Assembly (NCBI GenBank): GCA_907165135.1 | Contig: OU015567.1 | Coordinates: forward strand, 14,141,001 to 14,205,000 | Length of the DNA stretch: 64,000 nt | Reading direction: 5' to 3' | Source of the DNA: Oikopleura dioica | Lineage: Eukaryota; Chordata; Appendicularia; Copelata; Oikopleuridae | Shown: one piece after another, positions 42,867 through 53,419 of the stretch | Position numbering within the stretch: position 1 is the stretch's first letter | Layout: each line of letters begins with the position of its first letter | Notes under the pieces: generated by a model | Told to the model about the DNA's origin: nothing | Seen by the model: the letters and a program-made list of their open reading frames with translations, nothing else | The model's database searches: none | Position numbers and translations under genes: made by a program

Positions 42867-44727
42867 TTAATTGAAGAACTTGAAATTTTTCTTAGAAATA
42901 TTTCTGGTTCGCCACCAGTACTCAGTAGTAGAGCCTGGCCAAAGTCCCCAAGCTCGATTGTTTGGATCTCCTTGTTGATACCAACTGACGCAGTTTGATC
43001 GGGCCCAGATGGAACTCTCGATTCGCTCGACCCATTCTTCGTTCCATTCATCAACACTAGTTCGGATTTAACATTTTCTAGCAGAAAAGGTTCTTACGCT
43101 TTATCAGTAACCACGAAGCAGTCTTTTCGTTCCTCAAAAAGCAATTTGATGACGTTTATGATTGCTTGGAGCTGGCACTCTACAATATTCATATTTATAA
43201 ATTCAGAATTCCACGCCTACCAATCATGAAAATGATAGAATTATGCCCAAGACCAGTCATTGGTCCTAATAAACCAACAAGATTCGGCACCTTTGGATAA
43301 AATACTCCCCAGAAAGTCTTCTTCTCGGCATCCGGCTTCAGCATCTCGAGGTTGGGGTTGTGCTAGAATCATATCAGTAATTTGAATAAAAATCTCTTGT
43401 GAACCTCAACCAAGAAGTTAAAATTCGAGGACAAGTCGAATCCTGTTGCAAAAATGATGACATCGAGCTCATGTTCCGCATCTTTCGTTACTATTCCTTT
43501 TTCGCTGAGCTCGACAATGCCAGAGTTGTCCAAATTATAACAGGGCTTGTTGAGTGCTGAGTAGAACTCGTCCGATATAAGAATTCGTTTGCATCCCATA
43601 ACATAGTCAGGAACCATCGCTTCTGCCACTCGTTTATCCTTGATATGCTTTCTAATCCCCGTCGCATGAAGTCCTCGGATCCACTTGTTTACTCCAAGCT
43701 TCCAAAATCGCCAGAGAAAGATGAATCGAATTTCGCGGATCAAATACTGAGACCATCTGTAGAGAATACCGAAGGGAAAGACGGCTAGAATGGATTTCGC
43801 GCGATTGGAATAAGCGAATTGATTTCGTGGAAGAACAAATGCTGCGTTTCGTTGAAAATGAACCAGCTTTTCAATTTTGAACTGACGAACGATTGACGGT
43901 AAAATCTGAATTGAAGATGCTCCGGAGCCGATTATTCCAACTCGTTTTCCCGTCAAGTCGAGATCTTGAGGCCAGCGAGTTGTATGAACCTTGAGGCCTT
44001 TGTACTTCTCAACTCCTTTGAATCCACCCCAGTTTGGTCGATGAAGTCCTCCGGCGCAGGAAATCAAGATGTTGTACGACTCCTCTGTTGTTTTGCCATC
44101 TTTGAGTTTTGTGATTTCCCAGAGTCTAGTATTATCATTCCAGAAGGCTCGGGTTATTTCTGTCTCAAACTCTTTCTTTGGGTTCAAAATTTTCTAACCT
44201 AATATCGATAGAATTAATGCTGATCCCTTTCCTATATTATCTCCGAGACCAAAATGGTAAAAACAGCTCATCATATACTTGTGAATTTCTCCACCATAGG
44301 AGAAAAAATGCGTCCAATTCGACTTGAGATAGAAAGAAAACGAGTACAAATGGCTCGGCACATCACAGCCAATTCCCGGGTAGGAGTTCCAGTACCAAGT
44401 TCCGCCAATTTCAGATCCTCGCTCAATCACGGTAAAGTTTAATTCCATCATTTTGAAGAAATATGCGACGATCATGCCAGAGAAGCCTTGTTATAGAATT
44501 AATCACTGAAAAAACTCTCTAGCGTATATTTTTCTCTTCTATGATTTCAATGACAAATCCATTCCTGCGCCAACAACAACGAACCGATATTTCGAAGACC
44601 CCTTTCTCTGAGCATCTGTCAACTGATACTTCGTCCTTAACAGCCATCTCAGAACTGCTACGATCGCGCAAAGCCAGCCATAATAATAAAAAAGGCTGAC
44701 CAAAAGACTGATCAACCAGTCGATCAT
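42867..44727 (-). CDS. Class-B flavin monooxygenase, Baeyer-Villiger type, tandem copy B
   Basis: Same order as copy A: anchor FYYYGWLCAIVAVLRWLL, FAD motif VVVGAG/FSGM across a GA-AG intron (44487-44564), GGTWYWNSYPGIGCDVPSH, a second GA-AG intron (44172-44231), the signature YKGLKVHTTRWP, GIIGSGASS and FATGFD. The last exon opens with the reading NEWNEEW and ends FKFFN, stop at 42867-42869. It is most similar to copy A over the central exon, so these two look like the most recent duplication. About 510 residues. It starts 207 bp downstream of the Kazal gene on the same strand. Confidence 0.75.
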
Positions 44728-44933
44728 CTTTTTCTCTCCTAGAGTTGATTCTCTTCGAAAATCTCTTCAGAGAAAAATTTTTTTTCTGCTGTAACGAGTT
44801 TGTCTCAGAGCCAATATTTGTAAAGCATGGGCCTCTTTATTTGTCTACTGATCATAAACTATTCTGGAAAAGAATAAAAGACAGAAGATTTCTTATTTGC
44901 CAAGAGACTGGCCAATCAGTTTTTATTTCTAAT

Positions 44934-45348
44934 TCACAGGGAATCGTGACAGGCCCCCTCGTGAATGACACGGGCGGATTTGGTTCGTTCTTCGCAGATT
45001 TCTCGTTGAAATTCGCAGAAATTCGAGAAAGTTCTTTCAGTTTCTTTTCCGTCGAAGGCGCAAATTGGAGCTAGAATTCGCGGACAAGCAACTTTGCAGT
45101 TTCCAAAGTCAACGCAATCGCCATCATAAGCCTACTTCGAAAGTAATATTTCAACTCCCTTGAAAAACTACCTTCAATAAAGCCTTCTCCTCCCCAGATT
45201 GCCTCAGCATACAAGCAGCGCTTTCCAGTAAACAAGAGTTCGTGTAGGTTACTCCATCGGTTCCACAAACTGTATCAATATGCATCGGACAGCTCTGAGC
45301 ACATTTTTCTGCGCGAAGTGAAGCAAAAAGAGACAGTAAAATTTTCAT
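44934..45348 (-). CDS. Two-domain Kazal serine-protease inhibitor
   Basis: ATG 45348 opens a short hydrophobic signal sequence (MKILLSLFASLRA). Kazal domain 1 reads CPMHIDTVCGTDGVTYTNSC, with the typical VCGTDGxTYxNxC core. A ~39-nt intron then leads to a second domain, CKVACPRILAPICAFDGKE, FSNFCEFQREICEE and VIHEGAC, stopping at 44934-44936. Kazal domains block serine proteases through an exposed loop just before the VCG/ICA core. The second domain is less canonical (CAFDGKE). It lies between monooxygenase copies C and B on the same strand. Confidence 0.75.
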
Positions 45349-45481
45349 TATATCCTTTTGAGTCCGGTTTGAGAATTAGTTCTTCTGGCATGAGCAAATT
45401 GGCAAATATTTGAAAGAATGATGAGTCTACTGTTAATTTATTTCATAATTATCTGTTCATCAATTTTGAAGAAAAGCAAAA

Positions 45482-45954
45482 TTATGCGACATTCAGCAGT
45501 TTGTAAAGATCGCTTTCCAACTTCATTATATTCTTCAGGATAGCCGTTTGTTCACCGACAGCTTTTTCAAGCTTTTGTTTCTCCCATTTGATGATCATGT
45601 CGTCTGCCGTCCAGATTCCAAAGAAGACTTTGTCCTCGAAGTTGCCCAGTCGCTGCTTTCTATTCTAAATAAGAGAATAAAACCTGATTTTCATTCTTCG
45701 AGGGTAGGGTTCGGGCTTCCTACCTTGATCACTTGGGCAAGCTTGCTCTCCAGTAATCGAAGCCTGTCTAGAATTCTAAAAGAGTCTTCAAACTCAATCG
45801 TTTCTTCCTCCCATTTCTGATAGACCCAGTTTTCGTAGCCTTGAAATCAGTAAGCATTCTGGAATTATCTTTATGACATAGAGTCTATGTTACCTTTTTT
45901 GTTATTGTTTTGATCGAGGGCATCTTCTTCGAATAATTTGTAAATAGTGATCAT
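45482..45954 (-). CDS. Small three-exon coiled-coil protein
   Basis: ATG 45954 gives MITIYKLFEEDALDQNNNK. Introns of ~54 nt (~45844-45897) and ~59 nt (~45666-45722) join YENWVYQKWEEETIEFEDSF and RLRLLESKLAQVIK to GNFEDKVFFGIWTADDMI and KAVGEQTAILKNIMKLESDL, ending LLNVA and TAA at 45482-45484. Frame and phase are consistent. The protein (~119 residues) is mostly helical, probably coiled-coil and cytosolic. No family recognised. It lies 134 bp upstream of the Kazal gene on the same strand, possibly in one transcription unit. Confidence 0.5.
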
Positions 45955-46406
45955 TTCTCTCTGCTTTTTGCTTGGCTTTGTAAGAGTAATTTTTGCAAAA
46001 AATTGCTTTTCCAAACCGAAATTTGTTTAGTCTTGTACGAATTTCGGCTAAGTTTCTGCAGACTGCAGTATTTACACTGTGTAAATAGCCTACCATCAAA
46101 ATAGATTCAATAATAGATCTATTCAAAATAGATTGCAAACCTAGATAGGTGGCGCATTTGAGGACGAAGGCGAGAAAGATGCAATCACGCTTGGTTTTGA
46201 GCAGATGGAAGTAGGCCAGTGTGGAAAATCACTTCGAATCTTCAGTAATAATCAGTATTGATACGTTTGGTTCAAGTAACGCAATTAAGAATTGCCAAAA
46301 AATCCAAGAAAATATGCGTTGCCATGAAATCACACTGGCACAATTTATAAAGAAAAAATTTTAATGGAGCATTAGAAATGTCATCAGTTAGAATTACTCA
46401 AAAAGA

Positions 46407-48216
46407 TTAATTGAAGAACTTGAAATTTTTCGTTGAAATTCTTCTCGTTCGCCACCAGTATTCAGAGGTGCACCCAGGCCAAAATCCCCAGGCTCGATTT
46501 TTCGGATCTCCTTTTTGATATCGATTGACGCAGTTTGTTCTTGAGAGGATGCAACTTTCTATTCGATCATTCCACTCCTCGTTCCACTCATCAACACTTA
46601 TTAGAATACATTTCTTATCAAAAAAAAAGAAAAAGCGCTTACGCTTTATCAGTAACCATGAAACAGTCTTTCCGTTCCTCAAAAAGCGCTTTGATGACAT
46701 TTATTATAACCTGCAATTGGCATTCTATAAGAATATTTGTTTGAAATAGCAATCCTTCTTTCCTACCTATCATAAATATCTCCGAATTGTGCCCTACTCC
46801 TGTCATTGGGCCCAATAAATGGACAAGATTCGGCACCTTCTGATGAAATACTCCCCAAAAGGTCCTCTTCTCAGCTCCTGGCTTCAGCATCTGAAGATGC
46901 GTGTTGTCCTTAATGACATGATGAATTCGAATTAATGATGTAAGAAAAACTTTTATCAGAAAATTAAGATTCGCAGTCCAATCAAATCCTGTTGCAAAAA
47001 TAATCACATCGAGTTCATGCTGAGTATCCTTCGTAACAATTCCATTCTCGCTCAGTTCAATAATTCCAGAGTTGTCCAATTTGTAGCATGGCTCATTGAG
47101 AGCCGAGTAAAACTCGTCAGAAATCATGATCCTTTTGCAGCCAAGAAGAAAATCGGGAATCATCGCTCCTGCGACCCGTTCATCTTTGACTTCTTTTCTG
47201 ACTCTCTTGGCATGCTCTTTACATATCCAGTTGTTGACTCCAATTTTCCAGAAACGCAAGAGAAAAAAGTATCGGATCTCTCGGTAGATGAATTGAGACC
47301 ATCTGTAAATCATTCCAAATGGGAATGTCGCTAGAATGCTTTTAGCGGAGGAAGAGTATGCAAATTGATTCCGAGGGAGAATAAATGCCGGACTTCGCTG
47401 AAAATGGACAAGTTTTTTGACTTTGAAGCGACGGAGAATTGTGGGTAAAACTTGGACAGCGGATGCTCCTGAACCGATGATCCCCACACGTTTCTCTGCC
47501 AAATCAAGATCCTTTGGCCACTGGGCCGTGTGAATCTTCAGTCCCTTGAAATTCTCAAAGCCTTGAATGCCTCCCCAATTTGGTCGATGAAGTCCACCAG
47601 CGCATGAGATCAAGATATTGAACGTCTCTTCCGTTTGTCTGCCTCCATTCACTTTTGTTATCTCCCAAAGTCGAGCTTTGTCATTCCAAAAAGCTCGAGT
47701 TATTTCCGTCTCAAACTCTATATTTTCTTCAAGCCCAAAATGGTAAAAACAGCTCATCAAGTAATTATGAATTTCTCCGCCTAGAGAAAATAAATGAGTC
47801 CAATTCGATTTGGGAAAGAACGAAAAAGAGTACAAGTGACTAGGAACATCGCATCCAACTCCAGGATATGTATTCCAGTACCAAGCTCCGCCAATTTTCG
47901 ATCCTCGTTCAATCACTGTAAAGTTCAGTTCCATCATTTTGAAGAAATACGCAACGATCATGCCAGAGAATCCTTATTAGAATTTCAAACTTAGAATTAT
48001 ATGGAAGAAATCTGGTGATTTTTTTTTCTTCCTTGATTTCAGTGACAAATCCATTCCTGCTCCAACGACTACAAACCGATATTTCGAAGACCCTTTTCTC
48101 TGAGCATCGTTCAAATGATACCGCGTTCTGAGCAACCATCTCAAAAGCGCAACGATTAAACATAACCATCCATAATAATGAAAAAGGTTGACAAGTACTC
48201 TGATCACCCAGTCCAT
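46407..48216 (-). CDS. Class-B flavin monooxygenase, Baeyer-Villiger type, tandem copy C
   Basis: The N-terminal anchor LFHYYGWLCLIVALLRWLL (start ~48216) is followed by the FAD motif VVVGAG/FSGM across a GA-AG intron (47973-48056). Next are GGAWYWNTYPGVGCDVPSH, the signature FKGLKIHTAQWP (exact FxGxxxHxxxWP), GIIGSGASA, LPRNQFAYSSSAK and FATGFDW, and the last exon ends FKFFN with stop at 46407-46409. Unlike A and B it has no intron between NI and EFETEITRAFW. It is the most diverged copy and the only one with the exact signature phenylalanine. About 510-520 residues. It is divergent from histone H2B, sharing a ~310-bp upstream interval. Confidence 0.75.
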
Positions 48217-48469
48217 AATCTATTTTCTCAATAAAAATTTTCGGAATTCTTGTGGACGGGGTATGCTTTGGAGTCAATATTTGAAAACAAATTAGTGTGA
48301 TTTATTTGTCTTCTGATCGTAAATGTTTAAAATGTTCATCATCTGAATGATTGTAATAAACAAATTCTTTCTAGAGCAAATCAGTCAGATGTATTGAGCA
48401 AATGTAAAAAAGGGTTTTCGTTTTGATTTTTTCTCTAGAAGAATGATTGTTGTTCTTCCCACGTGACTG

Positions 48470-48476
48470 TATATAA
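48470..48476 (+). promoter_or_regulatory. TATA box of histone H2B
   Basis: TATATAA, 61 bases upstream of the ATG, with CACGTG (an E-box) just before it. Normal architecture for a replication-type histone promoter. Confidence 0.7.
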
Positions 48477-48530
48477 GCGCGTGTTTTTCTCATTTTCAGT
48501 CACATTTCACTTTTGTCAAAAACAAAAAAG

Positions 48531-48875
48531 ATGCCCAAGAACGTTTCCAAAGCCGCCAAGCCCGCCGCCGGTGCCCGAAAGTACCAAAAGGCCCGAAAGG
48601 AGTCCTTCGGCATCTACATCTACAAAGTCCTGAAGCAGGTGCACCCCGAGCAGGGAATTTCCACCAAAGCCATGTCCATCATGAACTCGTTCGTGAACGA
48701 CATCTTTGAGCGAGTCGGCTCCGAGGCTTCCCGATTGGCCAAGATCAACAAAAAATCGACCATCTCTTCTCGAGAGATCCAGTCCGCCTGCAAACTCCTT
48801 CTCCCCGGCGAGATCGGCAAGCACGCCATCTCCGAGGGAACCAAGGCTGTGACCAAGTACCAAGCTTCTAAGTAA
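48531..48875 (+). CDS. H2B: Histone H2B
   Basis: This is an intronless 114-residue core histone. It has a short basic N-tail ([19 protein letters not shown]), the alpha-1 helix [16 protein letters not shown], the typical [39 protein letters not shown] and the C-terminal [16 protein letters not shown] with the conserved ubiquitylation-type lysine near the end (AVTKY). It forms the H2A-H2B dimer of the nucleosome. The GC content is well above the neighbours, as is usual for histone genes. It ends in a 3' stem-loop instead of relying on an obvious [25 protein letters not shown] differs at a few normally invariant sites, so this may be a variant isoform. Confidence 0.97.
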   Translation: MPKNVSKAAKPAAGARKYQKARKESFGIYIYKVLKQVHPEQGISTKAMSIMNSFVNDIFERVGSEASRLAKINKKSTISSREIQSACKLLLPGEIGKHAISEGTKAVTKYQASK

Positions 48876-48902
48876 ATTTTCAATTTACGAAGAGCTCAAA
48901 CC

Positions 48903-48918
48903 GGCCCTTTTAAGGGCC
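48903..48918 (+). terminator. Histone 3' stem-loop
   Basis: GGCCCTTTTAAGGGCC forms a six-base-pair stem with a four-base TTTA loop 28 bases after the stop, followed by ACAAA. This is the SLBP-bound processing element of replication-dependent histone mRNAs. The TTTA loop differs from the usual TTTC. Confidence 0.9.
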
Positions 48919-49156
48919 ACAAATCATTCTTATTCGACAAAGATAAGGAATACGAAAAAAATCAAATTGTAAGAATTAGTCTCCCAATCCCGATTCATAT
49001 GATGAGAATCTCATCATGAGATGATTCAAACAAATGTCAAGTGTACTGTAAATCTGCAGTATCTCTAAAATTAATCGACTTTTTCCTATAGTTTTATGGA
49101 ACAGGAAGAACCTGCCTTCTACTAGCAGGGTACGGTTATTTTGTGCTGTAGTCACC

Positions 49157-49192
49157 AGGACGACAATTTTAGCTTATTATTAACTTATCAAA
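49157..49192 (+). promoter_or_regulatory. Upstream element shared with the second small paralogue
   Basis: AGTCACCAGGACGACAATTT followed by TAGCTTATTATTAACT precedes the first gene. AGTCACCTGGACAACAACG and TAGCTTATTATTAACT precede the second at 50135-50192. Conservation in otherwise diverged upstream DNA suggests a promoter element. Confidence 0.5.
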
Positions 49193-49244
49193 ATATTAAA
49201 TCCATGCAGATCGATCGAGACCCAGCTCATTCAGAACACAAAAA

Positions 49245-49609
49245 ATGGATACAATTTTTCAAGACGACCACCCACTAAAGGCTGCTATTGAAAAAGTCGA
49301 GGCAAAGGGCGACTTCAATGCGAAAGACCCGAGGCATGAGGGGTACATCTGCGAATACTTCAATCTCTCGCTGAATATGTGGGAAGGTAAGCTAATTTTG
49401 ATAAATGGTTATTTAACGATTGATTAGATGTTTACAACTGCGATGACTACAAGGACTATTTCGAGGAGACGCAAGATTACCTGGACTTGTACGCTGAGTA
49501 CTACGGATGCGAGCTGGAAATTTGTGGCATGACTGCTGGTGGCGCCGAGCAAATCGCTGCAACTACTGCACCACTGTTCTTGACACTGTTCTTGTGGCTA
49601 TTCAAATGA
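49245..49609 (+). CDS. Small protein with hydrophobic C-terminus, tandem paralogue 1
   Basis: Two exons join across a ~42-nt GT-AG intron. Exon 1 reads MDTIFQDDHPLKAAIEKVEA and DPRHEGYICEYFNLSLNMW; exon 2 reads VYNCDDYKDYFEETQDYLDL, then YYGCELEICGMTAGGAEQIA and ends APLFLTLFLWLFK. There is no N-terminal signal, four to five cysteines, and a short C-terminal hydrophobic tail that could be a tail anchor or a lipid-anchor signal. It is a clear paralogue of 50242-50676. About 107 residues. The family is not recognised. Confidence 0.65.
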
Positions 49610-50241
49610 AAAGCTCTCCTCGAATTGGGACTTTCTGATTTATTATCTGCGAAATAAAAGAACAAACAAAAAGAAAACATATTTGTTAGAATTCTTCGCA
49701 ATAATTTCGAATATATTTTGATAATGTTCGGTTAGAATTCGGTGAAATGTGATTTGAAAGCTTTCATGTCCATTTTATGCTGAAAATGCGAGGTTATCCT
49801 AGTGTCTGAGATCGAATAATGATGAGATTTAGAAGCTAAAGATAGCAATTTTATTCCCTCACGTAGGCAATTCATTCGTAAGAATAGCTTCCGATCAGGA
49901 AGATGGTACATAAAATGAGGAATTTACGAGACTCGGTTGTGATTCAGATTCTGTACTGTACTTTTCCTTGGCAGTTCAGTCTAGGAATATTCTGGTCAAT
50001 CGCTGGTCATATCAAAGATTTACGAACCGTAAATACCAATCCACCTGACTCGGTGAGTCTCCTTAGCGAAGCTGTCAACAATCCACATAATGCGCAAGTG
50101 TTCCGGTCACCATAATCCTACAGCAATCCTCAAGCTAGTCACCTGGACAACAACGATTTCGCTCTTACTGTATTGCTAGCTTATTATTAACTAGTCGGGA
50201 TTTAAATTCACGAAACGATGCATGAATTCTAAGAGACGAAA

Positions 50242-50676
50242 ATGGAAAAATTTGTCGACGGAGACCACCCTTTCCAATCAGCTGTAGAAAATGCCAAAAA
50301 CAAGGAACAAGGAGAATTGATAGCTAAGGATCCAAAGCATGGTGGAAAAGTATGCGAAGGCATAAACGAATATCTGGACTATCTCGAAGGTAAGAATAAT
50401 CCCACAATTAATTCTTAAAAGATCGATTTAGATAACTACAATTGCGCCGACTACGAACACTACTTTGATGATATTCAAGCTGAGTTTTGAAAAATCGCAT
50501 TTTATTATAAGTTTTTTTATTAATAATTTTCAATCTTCATGCAAGAGGATCTCGACTTTTACTCCGCATGGTACGGCTGTGGATTTGATTTTTGTGGCCT
50601 TACTGCTGGAGGAGAACAAGTTGCTACAACAACAGCGCCACTTTTCTTGACTCTTTTCTTCTGGTTGTTCAAGTAA
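50242..50676 (+). CDS. Small protein with hydrophobic C-terminus, tandem paralogue 2
   Basis: It starts MEKFVDGDHPFQSAVENAKN and shares DPKHGGKVCE, YNCADYEHYFDD, YGCGFDFCGLTAGG and the tail APLFLTLFFWLFK with paralogue 1. Intron 1 (~50391-50432) is GT-AG and matches the position in paralogue 1. An extra intron (~50479-50545) interrupts exon 2 between DDIQ and DLDFYS; its ends fit CT-AG, GC-AA or AG-CA but not GT-AG. About 108 residues. The function is unknown. Confidence 0.6.
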
Positions 50677-50949
50677 AGGCCTTTTAAACTGTGCAACTAT
50701 CTATTCATTTATTTCAAAAGTCCATTTTGATTTTAGTAGAAAATGAAAAACACTTACAAGAGTTATCTCTGAATCATTTTCCGGGTATATAGAAACCAAT
50801 TCAGTACTTTCTTTATTTATAAATACAGAATTAGATAAATGATTGGCAGTTCATGGAAGTTTGGCTTCTCAGGCGTATTCTTTCTCGCGAGGCAGGCGCA
50901 GTTTCGGTTGATATTAATTATTTTTCGCTAATTTTTAGATTCTAGGAGG

Positions 50950-52298
50950 TCAGCTTGGCGCTAGTTCTACTCGAGCATGTCCCCTCTCGTCGATGTATTG
51001 AGACAGGCGCTGTGATTTCTGCTGTGCGCTATTCTAAGCGAAATTAAAAGTGAATAAGACTCTGACTGCTGATGGCTACCTTGAGGGCATAAGCAGCAAG
51101 GCACAAAACGGCGAGGACGAGAAACGTCGTTCCGATGAGGAGCAACCAGAGTGGAAGTGAATACTCGCAACTATTTCCAAACGTCAGCTAAAGGAGGTGG
51201 AATTTAGTGTGTTGCTTTTTAATACAGCTTCTCCAAATGCAGAAAATGCATTTTTAAATAGCTTACCGAGGAAGCGGCACCCAAACAAAAGCATTTAGGC
51301 GAAACAGTGGCAGACGGATGCATACATCTCGCGTCATCCGAACAAAAGCCCTAGAATAGGTTTTTGTTTATCTTGTTGGAATCAACAAGGAGTACCGTTG
51401 CACAAGGAGATCGGCAAATTGGCTTGTAGAAGTCTTCGTCTTCTGTGCAAATGGAAAAGTCGCCCAGGACGCATTCCGCGAAGGGACATAAAGGTTCTCC
51501 GTAAATTTGTCCAGATAAAAGTCCGGGGTAGGAGAAAAGCCGCAGGGAATCTGATAGTTCAAACTAAAAGAATGTTAGTTCTTTACTGAAATTTTGAAGA
51601 AGAAAAAAAATTTTGAAATTGTATAATTTTAATCACATTCAATTTTAGAAGACGTCCAGCTTAATAAACTGATGAGTGAGTAGCACTTGTTGGAGTAGGT
51701 TTTTAATTTTAGATGAAGCCTGCGGCGAGTGGCCCGTGGGGTTTTGATTCTGATTTGAATTGGGCCTGATTTGTTCGTCATTCTATGACCCGATGACCTT
51801 TGATTTAAATTGATTCGTTTGATTAAATGGCCCCAGAGGAAATTTTCGCGCGCCTCGAATTATTCATCCCCGCCGCGGTTTTCCATCCAATTAATATAGA
51901 TTAAGACATGGCACCTGTTCTCCGCATCCTCATTTTTTACAACCCTTATCAACAGTAAAACTACTTCTACTACTAGTAGAATCGTAGAAAGCAGATTGAA
52001 CACTCATTTAACCTCCCTTAATTTTTCGGACAGGGTCTGTCTATGCCTGTATAATGCGCGGCTGATCACTCGTCAAATAGAATTATCTTTAAATTTATAG
52101 GGTGACATTCGCATCGATTTTCAAGTAAAGCAGATACCGCCGATAATTCAGGCCACTTATGGGGAATTACCATCCCCACAAGCCAAGCTATGCATATCTA
52201 CGCGTTCAAATTACCTTGTCGACATTGGAAAGATATAACTTTTCCCAAGCAAAGCCCAATCGTAACACAAGCCTTCCATTTGTTTGCTTGACCTCGAT
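50950..52298 (-). CDS. Single-pass membrane protein with LamG-like and EGF-like parts, 5' incomplete
   Basis: The first recognised exon (52298 down) reads IEVKQTNGRLVLRLGFAWEK, LamG-like. After a long ~0.6-kb intron the next reads FELSDSLRLFSYPGLLSGQI and GEPLCPFAECVLGDFSICTE. An EGF-like Cys pattern follows (CRSPCATGFCSDDARCMH then CFCLGAASS), then CEYS and a transmembrane helix LWLLLIGTTFLVLAVLCLAA. The tail ends SQRLSQYIDERGHARVELAPS, stopping at 50950-50952. Five exons keep phase with GT-AG ends. The architecture resembles a short neurexin- or crumbs-like surface protein, but domain calls are by eye. The 5' exons are not certain. Confidence 0.55.
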
Positions 52299-52589
52299 CT
52301 GAAATCATTTGCTGCAAGATACAGTAGCTTAAGTCTGTCTATCAGATCGGACAATATTTTGACGGGTGAATAATTGAGATTGTGTTAATAGTAATTGAAG
52401 CGCGAATAAAATCAATCGCTGAATAAAATTATTGATGGATCAATTTCCAACATTACAAATTATCCCAAAACCACTTAGCCGGTCGCCAGATGGGCACGAC
52501 ATCATGTTCCATTTCAGAAATCAAAATAAGAAATTTAAGCTCCGATACAGATACAGTAGCGTCTTTCTATCCTTTGACCAAAAGATTGG

Positions 52590-52865
52590 TCAGAACAGCA
52601 ACACGGCTTCTGGAATCCAAGGGGTTAAAAATGGTTGATTCCAAAACCAGCGGCCCTTTGACACTTTGATAGTATTAGCCGCTCTCAGATTTACAGGGCT
52701 AAAGCTATCATCTCCGTCACTTACCCGGGGCACGCCAAAGCCAAGCGCCGAATAATATTTCTGTGCCGCTGACTGGAGCTCCTTCGACGACGAACTTGAG
52801 GCGACACTCGATGCAAACTCGACGGAAAAGTACTTGAACGTGCCGGGCGGGAACTCTGGAGCCAT
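52590..52865 (-). CDS. Small protein or 5' exon, unknown
   Basis: ATG 52865 follows the acceptor-like CATTTCTTTTTAG and gives MAPEFPPGTFKYFSVEFASS, a Ser-rich stretch and YYSALGFGVPR. Then either the frame is continuous (NTIKVSKGRWFWNQPFLTP to TGA at 52590) or an intron starts at GTAAGTGAC. It could be the 5' exon of the membrane protein downstream, though it lacks a signal peptide. Uncertain. Confidence 0.35.
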   Translation of the reverse strand: MAPEFPPGTFKYFSVEFASSVASSSSSKELQSAAQKYYSALGFGVPRVSDGDDSFSPVNLRAANTIKVSKGRWFWNQPFLTPWIPEAVLLF

Positions 52866-53419
52866 GTCAGGAACTAAAAAGAAATGAATCCCCGGAAAAT
52901 CTTCTTTTCAAGCTGAAGGTCTGTAAAATTGATGTATCCGATGTCCGACCAGCTCAAAAAAGTCCTTAGTAAGTACTGTCTATGTTTATGTGAACGGAGA
53001 CAAGTTTCATGTACAAAATCAATAAGAAAAGTATTGCTAAAGGTTAATCTATATTGATAGCTCGAGTGTGTGAACGCTGACGTTTAGAAAAAATACTCAG
53101 TCTCTCAGGTCGCTTCGCCACTCATTAAATTTGTAAGCGATAAGTTTGTTCGTCTTTTAAAAAATATTGTTCTGGCGCCTGTCCATCGTAGACAACTTGC
53201 AACTGACAAGAAAGTATCGCTGTTTATTTCTCGAATAAGATTAAAGAGCATCATGCGACTAATAAATTAATTAGCGAGGAGTTTATTATTGATGAAAATT
53301 GTGCCTCAACGAGTAATATAATATAATACGGAATATTCTGAATAAAAATACTTGTTTTACTAAAAAAATATTGCTCGAAATTTTATTTATCCTAAAACTG
53401 ATGATAAATTAGTCGGTTG

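Noticed and set aside
48516-48883. Two long antisense frames over histone H2B
   Set aside because: GC-rich histone codon usage leaves antisense frames open; the H2B protein is unmistakable.
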